Shown: positions 50,766 through 57,209 of the stretch, in pieces
Layout of the letters: every line of letters begins with the position of its first letter
How positions within the stretch are numbered: the stretch's first letter is position 1
Position numbers and translations under genes: made by a program
The notes under the pieces: model-generated
What the model was told of the DNA's origin: nothing
Seen by the model: the letters and a program-made list of their open reading frames with translations, nothing else
Database searches by the model: none
NCBI GenBank assembly: GCA_963715815.1
Contig: OY970278.1
Location: forward strand, 2,418,001 to 2,482,000
From: JAFAMS01 sp963715815
GTDB lineage: Bacteria; Vulcanimicrobiota; Vulcanimicrobiia; Vulcanimicrobiales; Vulcanimicrobiaceae
DNA length: 64,000 nucleotides
Reading direction: 5' to 3'

Positions 50766-51496
50766 TTCTGGACGAGAATCGTAAACCACGTTCCGAACGG
50801 TTCGTGGCGATTGTTGACGCCGCACTCGAAGCCTGGGGCGCGCGCTGGCCGCTCTATATTGCGATCGCGGCCGCTTGCGTCGGTATTCAAATCGCAGTCG
50901 CATATATTTCGCGGTTCGACCCGCTGGCGACGTTCATCGCAAACTGCCTCGTCGACGGCTATGCGACGGCGTTTTTTACAATCGCGATCGCCGCACATCG
51001 GCAAGAGGTCAAAGCACCCACGGGCGAGATCGCGCGCGCTGCACTCGCACGTTACCCGGTCGTCTTGTTCGTCTACTTTGGAATTCAAGTCGTCATGTGG
51101 GCGTTTCTGCCCTGGATTTTCGGGACGGCCGAAGAGATGGCGTACGGCCTCGGAGTCCTTCCGACCCTGCTCGTTTACGCGATGATGTATATCGCGACCG
51201 TCATTGCAACGCTCGACACGAAGCGGCCGGCATACGCGCAACCCGGCTTTGCGATCTTGCGCAGCCTGATGTTCGCGCGGTCTTGGGCGAATATCTGGCG
51301 TTTGATGATCGGCGGCGCAATCATCGTTATCCCTATCATGCTGCAATGGTTGCTCGAGCAGTATCTCGCGCATCACGGTATGCCGGCGGCGCAGAATGCG
51401 TTCTGGTCGAACACGCCGATCGATGCGCTCGTGCTCGGACCGACGCAGGCGTTCTTCACGTACCTCTATATGGACTTGGTCGCGCGCGAGAGTTAG
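50762..51496 (+). CDS. Unknown polytopic membrane protein
   Basis: A 244-residue protein with five or six hydrophobic helices (WPLYIAIAAACVGIQIAVAYI, PVVLFVYFGIQVVMWAFLPWIF, LPTLLVYAMMYIATVIATL and a pair near 180-225). No family is recognised. The TTG start lies in the stop of the preceding gene (TTGA). It converges on the GH125 gene and shares its stop bases. Function unknown. Confidence 0.6.
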   Translation: MILDENRKPRSERFVAIVDAALEAWGARWPLYIAIAAACVGIQIAVAYISRFDPLATFIANCLVDGYATAFFTIAIAAHRQEVKAPTGEIARAALARYPVVLFVYFGIQVVMWAFLPWIFGTAEEMAYGLGVLPTLLVYAMMYIATVIATLDTKRPAYAQPGFAILRSLMFARSWANIWRLMIGGAIIVIPIMLQWLLEQYLAHHGMPAAQNAFWSNTPIDALVLGPTQAFFTYLYMDLVARES

Positions 51497-52731
51497 CCGC
51501 GCTCGGCTGCGACTTGCCGGTCCTGGACAAACTGCGCGTAAAGCGCGTTCGGCCACGCAAAATCCGCACGGGTGAACTCGTGCGGCGCGTTGACGTCGAA
51601 TGATTCGTGCAGCCGGTGATCGCCGATATCGGATGCTGCGAGGTATTCGAGGACGCGACTGATCTCCGATTTGTCCGAGGTCGTGAGGGCTTGCACGACG
51701 AGCGCGAGCGGCCAAACGTAGTCTTTCGGGGTATGCGGGCTGCCGACGCCCTGCGCGTACTTTCCAACGAAGTAATACGGATTGCGCGATGAGAGAACGA
51801 AGCTGCGCGTGCGCTGATACGCGGAATCCGTCACCGGTAGATAGCCGAAATAGGGGATCGCCAAGAGCGAAGGGATGTTCGCGTCGTCCATGACGTTAGC
51901 GTGACCGAGGCCGTCGACTTCGTAAGCGTAGATTTTTCCAAACGAGTCGAGATCGACGTAGCCGTACTGCTCGACACCACGCTGAATGTCGACGGCAAGC
52001 CCCCACGCATTGCGAGCTGAAGTCATGTCGCCGAGGACATCGCGCTCCAAGTCGCCGAGCATGTGCATCACAACCGAGGCAAACATGTTGACGGGGATAT
52101 TGTACTGGTAGCGCGCCGCGTCATCGGATGGCCGGAATCCCGTCCACACCATGCCGGTGTACCCGACCGGCGAACCGCGGCCGTTATTGGCCAACTGCGG
52201 ATGGCGGTATTGCGAGCGCCGCGGGTGATGCTGCTCGTTGCGAAGCGTTTTGAGGATGAGATCGAACGCATGGACCAAATCGGCGGTAAAAATTGAGCTG
52301 TCGCCGGTCTGCTTGTAGTAGAGCGCCGCAAACCAAACCGGATATAGGAGCGAGTCGACTTCGAATTTTTCTTCGGCGACTTCATATTCGGCCGTAAAGG
52401 CGTTTGCGTAAGGGTCCTTGAGGATGCACTTGGCCTGGCGCGCCAACAAGCCGCGCAGGAGCGAAGCGATCGACGCATCTTTACCGGCGAGATCGATATA
52501 GGGCAACGCCACGGCGGCCGAATCGCGCAGCCACATCGCCGGAATGTCGCCGCTCGACACGTACGTCGTTCCATCACTCTCGACGCGCGCGTGGCGATTG
52601 ATCGTTTCGTCGAACGCAGTCAGATATAGAGGGTCCGTCGAAACAGCAGCATCGGCCCGTCTCGGCCATAGCGAGCCGAGAGCGAGCGTACCGGCAATTC
52701 CAGCAAGTAGACGGCGGCGTGTGAAGCTCAA
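51493..52731 (-). CDS. GH125 alpha-1,6-mannosidase, exported
   Basis: A 412-residue glycoside hydrolase of family 125, exo-alpha-1,6-mannosidases that need no metal. A Tat signal (RRRLLAGIAGTLALG) is present. Hallmarks are SSGDIPAMWLRDSAA, NNGRGSPVGYTGMVWTGFRPSDDA (only the TGMVWTGFRPSDD core is meant), MDDANIPSLLAIPY and the C-terminal FTRADFAWPNALY. It would trim mannose from glycans in the periplasm or outside. A GT87-like mannosyltransferase lies at 15775-17274. It is single-gene; the start ATG follows the signal logic. Confidence 0.9.
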   Translation of the reverse strand: MSFTRRRLLAGIAGTLALGSLWPRRADAAVSTDPLYLTAFDETINRHARVESDGTTYVSSGDIPAMWLRDSAAVALPYIDLAGKDASIASLLRGLLARQAKCILKDPYANAFTAEYEVAEEKFEVDSLLYPVWFAALYYKQTGDSSIFTADLVHAFDLILKTLRNEQHHPRRSQYRHPQLANNGRGSPVGYTGMVWTGFRPSDDAARYQYNIPVNMFASVVMHMLGDLERDVLGDMTSARNAWGLAVDIQRGVEQYGYVDLDSFGKIYAYEVDGLGHANVMDDANIPSLLAIPYFGYLPVTDSAYQRTRSFVLSSRNPYYFVGKYAQGVGSPHTPKDYVWPLALVVQALTTSDKSEISRVLEYLAASDIGDHRLHESFDVNAPHEFTRADFAWPNALYAQFVQDRQVAAERG

Positions 52732-52833
52732 GAACGATTACGTCTTGCGGAAATAGCTGCGCACTCTCCCTCTTGCACTCTTGACGTTTTATCCGTCTTC
52801 ACCGACTTTTAACGGGAGGGAGATTTTAGAGTC

Positions 52834-53547
52834 GTGTTCGTCGCTCGGTCATCGATGGCCATTCTCGCGTTGCTTCTCACCGCCGGGTCGACGGAAAGTC
52901 ATCAGATCTATCAGGTTAGCGGTAAGGATAGCTACCAGATCGGCTCGCGCGAGCTGCGAGCCGACACGACGTATCAGGGAAAAGAAAGCTTAACGATCCG
53001 TCAGCGTGACGGCGTTACACGCTATAGCGCACGCGCAACCTACATTAAAACAGATCAAGGCCAAGGTCGGTCGAACGTCGCGACCTTCGAGTCGGCTCTC
53101 CTCGCCGGCGGCCAAGAACGCGACACTGCAAGCGACGATCCGGATTTCCTCACGGTCCTCAATCAACCGTTCGCCGTTCAGCTTGATGCGCAAACGCTAC
53201 GCGACGTGCGCAAGCTGCGCGAGCCCTCGCCCTTCATCTTCACCTCGGCGATGACGGGCGCGACCCTGCGCGGCACCCTCTTTCACGTGAGGGACGGCTT
53301 GATCGCCGGTCACCCCGTCATCGGAATCGGTTTCGATGCCAGTGGTCCGATGCGGGGCGGGCTTCCCGAACATCCGGAGATCTCGCTGCGCGGGACGATC
53401 CGCATGTCGGGACGCGCGTACTACACACAGGCGTCCGCCCTCTTGCTCGCACTCGATGCGAAATTGCAAATAGCCGGGACGCTCGCGGACAAGCGCACTT
53501 CGGATCCGGTGAAGATTCTCTACCGGCGCGTCATCCGCGCCGAATAG
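52834..53547 (+). CDS. Unknown exported protein, beta-rich
   Basis: A 237-residue protein with an N-terminal signal (SSMAILALLLTAGS) and mainly alternating beta-strand sequence, e.g. SYQIGSRELRADTTYQGKES, HPVIGIGFDASGPM and GTIRMSGRAYYTQASALLLALDAKLQI, with no cysteines. It does not resemble a named family; the pattern fits a lipid or surface-binding beta protein. GTG start with GGGAGG 16 bases upstream and GAG nearer. The plus gene ends 2 bases before the converging stop at 53550. Confidence 0.6.
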   Translation: MFVARSSMAILALLLTAGSTESHQIYQVSGKDSYQIGSRELRADTTYQGKESLTIRQRDGVTRYSARATYIKTDQGQGRSNVATFESALLAGGQERDTASDDPDFLTVLNQPFAVQLDAQTLRDVRKLREPSPFIFTSAMTGATLRGTLFHVRDGLIAGHPVIGIGFDASGPMRGGLPEHPEISLRGTIRMSGRAYYTQASALLLALDAKLQIAGTLADKRTSDPVKILYRRVIRAE

Positions 53548-53549
53548 CC

Positions 53550-53966
53550 TTAGGTCAGGGCCAGCTCCGAGGCGATATCTACTTCGAGCGGGTGCGCCAA
53601 AACGCGATCTCCCAACTCGATGAAGTTGCTAAACGACAGATGCTCTTGGTGGCAATCAATTAGCATCTGGATGCCGCGTTTCACGCTGCCCGTCTTATCG
53701 ACGTACTTCGTCACCTTGCGCCGGAAATAGCTATGTGGATCGCGCAAGAGCTGGGCATAATATGGGTCACTCGTAAGCCCCTCCGGATCGATGCCGGCTC
53801 TTGGAACGAGCCAAACAAACGACGGTTCACATCCGTCGTTGTATCCGATGATTACGAGCGGAATTGCGTGCGCGGTGCGTTGCGTCCCATCCGGGAGTCG
53901 TGGAACGAAGCTGCACAACGTGTACCCATCGAATGCAAGCTCGTTAGGTTCCATCTGTAGTGACAT
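53550..53966 (-). CDS. Unknown soluble protein
   Basis: A 138-residue protein without signal or membrane segment. It contains DGYTLCSFVPRLPDG, FVWLVPRAGIDPEG and RDPHSYFRRKVTKYVDKTG. No family is recognised. ATG with GGGG near it. A strong terminator hairpin with T run lies 24 bases upstream of its start codon on the same strand, so its expression may be set by transcription attenuation. Divergent from the sigma factor gene. Confidence 0.6.
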   Translation of the reverse strand: MSLQMEPNELAFDGYTLCSFVPRLPDGTQRTAHAIPLVIIGYNDGCEPSFVWLVPRAGIDPEGLTSDPYYAQLLRDPHSYFRRKVTKYVDKTGSVKRGIQMLIDCHQEHLSFSNFIELGDRVLAHPLEVDIASELALT

Positions 53967-53989
53967 GAAAGAACCCCGTTAGTTCAAAC

Positions 53990-54020
53990 AAAAAAACCCC
54001 GCTCGGCATGTGCCGGAGCG
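53990..54020 (-). terminator. Rho-independent terminator upstream of the 53550-53966 start codon (attenuator-like)
   Basis: On the minus strand, arms CGCT-C-CGGC and GCCG-AGCG pair around an ACAT loop with one bulged C, followed by GGGG and seven T. It ends 24 bases before the ATG of the downstream gene and not after any minus gene, which is unusual. An upstream stretch with repeated CCTCGC could form a competing fold. Confidence 0.75.
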
Positions 54021-54086
54021 AGGCGAGGTAGGCGCGAGGCGAACCATGATCGAGGGCTTCGGTGGTCCGCTGAAGGAGCACCTTCC

Positions 54087-54809
54087 GTGCCGACCAAAAC
54101 GCGAAACCTTCACAAGAGTCCGGGCGGTCAGGGGGCGCGTATGGCTGCTCTCGCCCCGCTCCGACGGGAGTACGGTTTGGCCCAACCCGCCGCGGCGTCG
54201 GCACCCACTCGGTCGGAGGCGACTCCGGGACCGGAGAATTTCGAACGAATCGTCGACGAGTACCAGCGGCGACTCTACGGCTTCGCGTTGCGCATGACGG
54301 GCAATCGCGAAGACGCCGAAGAGATCGTCCAGGATGCGTTCGTGCGAGCTTACCGAGCCCTCGTCAAGATGGACCCCAAGCAACGGGCCGAGCTTCGTTT
54401 GCAGCCGTGGCTCTATACGATCACGTTGAACGTCACGCGCAATCGTTTGCGCAGCAAGCGGCCGACGAACGTGGCGTTGGATGCGCTCGCAGATCCGGAT
54501 GCGTTGCTCAATGAAACGCAAGAGGGACCGGATCAACCCGAAGCGATCGTCGAACGCGGCGCCGACATGGTCCTCGTCGAGCAAGCGCTATTGCAATTGC
54601 CGATGCACTTGCGTGCCGCGGCGACGTTAAGATTCATCGAAGGGCGCAGCCATCCAGAGATCGCGGAGATTCTCGATCAACCGATAGGGACTGTTAAATC
54701 CCACGTCCACCGGGCCGTCCGTATCCTCCGACGGATCCTCGGTCCACAAGTCGGACGCGTTGTTCCCTCGAGTGCGGAGGAAGGAGAACCGAATCATGCG
54801 GTGCTGTGA
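54087..54809 (+). CDS. ECF RNA polymerase sigma factor
   Basis: A 240-residue ECF sigma factor. Region 2 (about 50-115) has FERIVDEYQRRLYGFALRMTGNREDAEEIVQDAFVRAYRAL (core YGFALRMTG, EEIVQDAFVRAY) and PWLYTITLNVTRNRLRS; region 4 (about 162-216) has LPMHLRAAATLRFIEGRSHPEIAEIL and GTVKSHVHRAVRILRR. About 45 N-terminal residues precede region 2, rather long. GTG start has AAGGAG 8 bases upstream. The 3' end overlaps the anti-sigma-MGMT gene by 14 bases. The pair likely forms a cognate sigma/anti-sigma unit. The target promoters are unknown. Confidence 0.95.
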   Translation: MPTKTRNLHKSPGGQGARMAALAPLRREYGLAQPAAASAPTRSEATPGPENFERIVDEYQRRLYGFALRMTGNREDAEEIVQDAFVRAYRALVKMDPKQRAELRLQPWLYTITLNVTRNRLRSKRPTNVALDALADPDALLNETQEGPDQPEAIVERGADMVLVEQALLQLPMHLRAAATLRFIEGRSHPEIAEILDQPIGTVKSHVHRAVRILRRILGPQVGRVVPSSAEEGEPNHAVL

Positions 54810-55557
54810 TCTCGTTCGAATGTGGGACGAACTGCGAGAAGGCGGCTCGGCTCCATCCCGCGATGAGGTTCTGTCGCACTTGCGCAAGTGCTCGGACTGC
54901 CAAGAAGCATATCAAGAGTACGAAGGCGTCGCGTACTGTTTGAATTGCTTGCCGGTCGTCGAACCGCCCTCAGGTCTCGTACCGAAGATTTTGGATCATC
55001 TCAAGTCGATGCGACCAGCGACGCCGGACATGTTCGCGCGCATGACGAGCCCGCTGGGAGATTTACTCGTCGCGTTTCGTGAAAGCGGCATCACTGCGGT
55101 CGTCATCTGCGCCGACGGCGTCGAGAGTACGCTGTGCGAAGCGATCGCCAAACGTTTGCATCGCGGTCTGGTCCCGGCGCAAGCACCGGAGTGGGTGCGC
55201 GACACAATCGATCGGTATTTCCGTACGTTCAAGACGGACGGGTCGCGCGTCGACATCTCGGCACTCACTGAGTTCGAACAGGCGGCGCTCAAAAAGACCG
55301 CCGAGATCCCGCCGGGCGAGGTCCGTTCCTACGGTTGGATTGCGCACGAAATCGGGCAACCATCCGGCGCACGGGCCGTCGGTCGAACCATGGCGCGCAA
55401 TCCGGTCCCGCTGTTGTATCCGTGTCATCGCGTCGTCGATTCCAACGGCGCGCTTCACAACTACGCGTACGGCCTGGAGCTAAAAGCTCGCCTCCTTGAA
55501 ATGGAAGGCTACGTGCCGCCAAACGCGTCACGTTCGGCTGCAGCGGGCAGGGCGTAA
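54796..55557 (+). CDS. Zinc-finger anti-sigma domain fused to O6-methylguanine-DNA methyltransferase
   Basis: A 253-residue fusion. Residues 1-55 look like a zinc anti-sigma (ZAS) domain: His 28, Cys 32, Cys 35 form HxxxCxxC (HLRKCSDC), with Cys 3 or 4 as the fourth ligand and another CxxC at 48-51. Residues about 80-240 are an Ogt/MGMT domain: IPPGEVRSYGWIAHEIGQP, RAVGRTMARNPVPLLYPCHRVV with the methyl-acceptor Cys 210, and Y..GLELKARLLEMEG. No membrane helix. ATG with AAGGAG upstream, overlapping the sigma stop by 14 bases. A reaction at Cys 210 could signal alkylation damage to the ZAS domain and the sigma factor; this is inference, and I know of no described case. Confidence 0.88.
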   Translation: MRCCDLVRMWDELREGGSAPSRDEVLSHLRKCSDCQEAYQEYEGVAYCLNCLPVVEPPSGLVPKILDHLKSMRPATPDMFARMTSPLGDLLVAFRESGITAVVICADGVESTLCEAIAKRLHRGLVPAQAPEWVRDTIDRYFRTFKTDGSRVDISALTEFEQAALKKTAEIPPGEVRSYGWIAHEIGQPSGARAVGRTMARNPVPLLYPCHRVVDSNGALHNYAYGLELKARLLEMEGYVPPNASRSAAAGRA

Positions 55558-55622
55558 CCTCGGCGCCTCGAAGGTCGCCGATAGAAAACGTCCGCGGTTC
55601 CTTCAGATAGAGAACAACGAAG

Positions 55623-55709
55623 GTGAACAGTCGGACAGAGGAGGTGATCATCGTTACAAGCGACAGCAATAAACGTAGTTACACGATGATTGGAGGTGCT
55701 GCGACCTAG
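55623..55709 (+). CDS. Possible 28-residue peptide (weak)
   Basis: An open frame GTG to TAG across the Shine-Dalgarno-like sequence. The sequence after an in-frame GTG or ATC would be IVTSDSNKRSYTMIGGAAT. Its start codons are not well spaced from the AGGAGGTGATC, which is in-frame inside it; the hairpin overlaps its stop. It may be a small RNA or leader and not a protein. Listed because nothing else explains the strong SD match. Confidence 0.22.
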   Translation: MNSRTEEVIIVTSDSNKRSYTMIGGAAT

Positions 55710-55716
55710 TCGCAGC
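55698..55716 (+). other. Perfect hairpin over a stop codon
   Basis: GCTGCGAC-CTA-GTCGCAGC, 8 perfect pairs with a 3-base loop, not followed by a T run. It covers the TAG of the weak 28-residue frame. Together with the terminator 23 bases downstream it suggests a structured RNA. Confidence 0.6.
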
Positions 55717-55738
55717 CACTTAAAACTCAGTTCGACTC

Positions 55739-55768
55739 GAGCCGGCGCGGACGTCGGCTCTTTTTTTT
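55739..55768 (+). terminator. Rho-independent terminator
   Basis: Stem GAGCCGGCG / CGTCGGCTC (9 pairs, one G-T wobble) with a 4-base loop, followed by eight T. It ends the sigma/anti-sigma-MGMT message or the structured RNA after it. Confidence 0.9.
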
Positions 55769-55850
55769 GCCCTTCCGGGGCCGGTCGGCCGCCTGGTACT
55801 AACTCTCAAGAAGGCGAACAGGCAGGCACGGCTAACGAATTGACCCGAGC

Positions 55851-57209
55851 TTGAACGATATTCAGAGCCGGGACGCACGAATCGCGGCGATCCCGGACAC
55901 GCATGGTCACGCCAAGGGTGAGCATAAGGCGTTCGCGGAGGAACGGCCCATCCCGTACTCAGCGCGGATGCTCTTCCTTTGGTTCTACCATGCCTGCCGG
56001 CGTGGGTTCCCGCGATTCATGATGGTCACCGACCACATGAATTACCTCACCTTCGAAGACCCCGCTGCCGTCAATCTGGTCCGTCGCGCACTCAAGCTTG
56101 CCCAAGCCGGCGACCTGTATGGCGCCGCCGAGAGCGCCAGCGTCGACGTCGCACACGCGGCCGTCGTTTCCGAAGGCTTGCGCCATGGCATGCACTTCTC
56201 GATCGGCGCCGAGCTCGACAACGATCCGCGCTGCCGGCCGGACGCACAAAACATCGTCGACGCCATGCGCCCCGATGCCATGATCCGTTCCGTGCACTTT
56301 CTCACGATCGAGCATCCGACCGCGGGCCCGAACTACAACTGGAACTTCGACAACCCGGAGTTCATCGCGCTCTACGATCACATCGGCACCGAACGCACGT
56401 GGCAACTTTATATGGAAGCGCTGCTCAAAGCTATCGACGAGCAGCCCGGACAGATCGTCGGACACTTCTTCGTCCCGGCGATTTTCGGACATTGGCCCGA
56501 CCGTGCAACGCTCGAGAAGTATGAAGATCAGGTCGTCGCCGCGGCCAAGGCTAAAGGCATGGCGATTGAGTTCAACACGCGTTTCCTCTATCGGGATCAC
56601 GCGCCCGAAGAGAAACAGCGCTATCTCGATGCCAACAAGCGGCTTCTCAAGAAGTGCCGCGACTCCGGGGTCATGATATCGGTCGGATCGGATGCGCATA
56701 GCCCGAAGGACCAGGGCGGAGCTTTCGACGTCGTCCTCGATTTGCTCGACGGACTCGACATCAACGAGATCGCGTTCCCGATCGGCGGACGCATGGCGCG
56801 CGTCGCGCTACGCGTGGTTCAGCCCGAGCCTCCACCCGTGCCGGTCGCTGAAAAGCGCGCTCGCAGCAGCGCGACCAGAAAGACTGCGACGCCGGCGCGG
56901 CAACCCGAGCGCAAAGCCGCAAAGCCGGCGCCAAAACCAGCCGCGAAGCCGGCGCCGAAACCCGCCGCCAAGCCTGCGGCGAAAGCTAAGAAAGCTGCGC
57001 CGCCGCCCAAGAAAGTCGCGCCGAAAAAGGCAGCGGCAAAACGGCCGGCTCCGGCGAAAAAGCAGAGCCCGCCCAAACGCGCCAAGGCGACTGCCGTTAA
57101 GGCGCCCGCAAAGAAGGCGGCCGCGAAAAAGAGTGTTGCAAAGAAAGCGGCTCCCAAGCGTTCGATGCCCACGAAGAAATCATCGAAGAAGGCCGGCAAG
57201 CGCCGCTAG
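55851..57209 (+). CDS. PHP-domain phosphoesterase with histone H1-like Lys/Ala/Pro tail
   Basis: A 452-residue protein. Residues about 15-320 are a PHP domain: DTHGHAKGEHK at the N-terminus, VTDHMNY (60-65), GAELDND (119-124), SVHF (147-150), GHFF (204-207), EFNT, and GSDAHSPKDQGG (279-290), matching the metal ligands of histidinol-phosphatase-like PHP enzymes. Residues about 330-452 are a very basic tail rich in KKAA, KPAPK and KRR that resembles bacterial histone H1-like proteins and would bind nucleic acid. TTG start. The PHP part could act on a phosphate ester or nucleic acid end; the tail suggests DNA. Confidence 0.85.
   Translation: MNDIQSRDARIAAIPDTHGHAKGEHKAFAEERPIPYSARMLFLWFYHACRRGFPRFMMVTDHMNYLTFEDPAAVNLVRRALKLAQAGDLYGAAESASVDVAHAAVVSEGLRHGMHFSIGAELDNDPRCRPDAQNIVDAMRPDAMIRSVHFLTIEHPTAGPNYNWNFDNPEFIALYDHIGTERTWQLYMEALLKAIDEQPGQIVGHFFVPAIFGHWPDRATLEKYEDQVVAAAKAKGMAIEFNTRFLYRDHAPEEKQRYLDANKRLLKKCRDSGVMISVGSDAHSPKDQGGAFDVVLDLLDGLDINEIAFPIGGRMARVALRVVQPEPPPVPVAEKRARSSATRKTATPARQPERKAAKPAPKPAAKPAPKPAAKPAAKAKKAAPPPKKVAPKKAAAKRPAPAKKQSPPKRAKATAVKAPAKKAAAKKSVAKKAAPKRSMPTKKSSKKAGKRR

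Larger units (their letters stand above)
55558..55850 (+). other. Structured intergenic region downstream of the sigma/anti-sigma-MGMT pair
   Basis: 293 bases without a convincing gene. From left to right: a direct repeat GATAGAAAAC/GATAGAGAAC (55580-55617), an exact 11-base Shine-Dalgarno match AGGAGGTGATC at 55639-55649, a perfect 8-base hairpin GCTGCGAC/GTCGCAGC at 55698-55716 and a rho-independent terminator at 55739-55768. The stretch after 55769 shows nothing clear until the TTG of the PHP gene at 55851. Confidence 0.7.

Noticed and set aside
50372..51715. A 447-codon open frame on the minus strand over 50451-51496
   Set aside because: It is the shadow of the genes at 50451-50765, 50762-51496 and the GH125 end; composition is Arg/Asp-rich with no known motif.
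55639..55649. AGGAGGTGATC as possible antisense of a 16S rRNA 3' end
   Set aside because: Only the 11 bases match; nothing else of rRNA is present on either strand nearby.
56880..57205. AAG/GCG repeats as a tandem repeat element
   Set aside because: They are codons of the Lys/Ala/Pro tail of the PHP protein, in frame.
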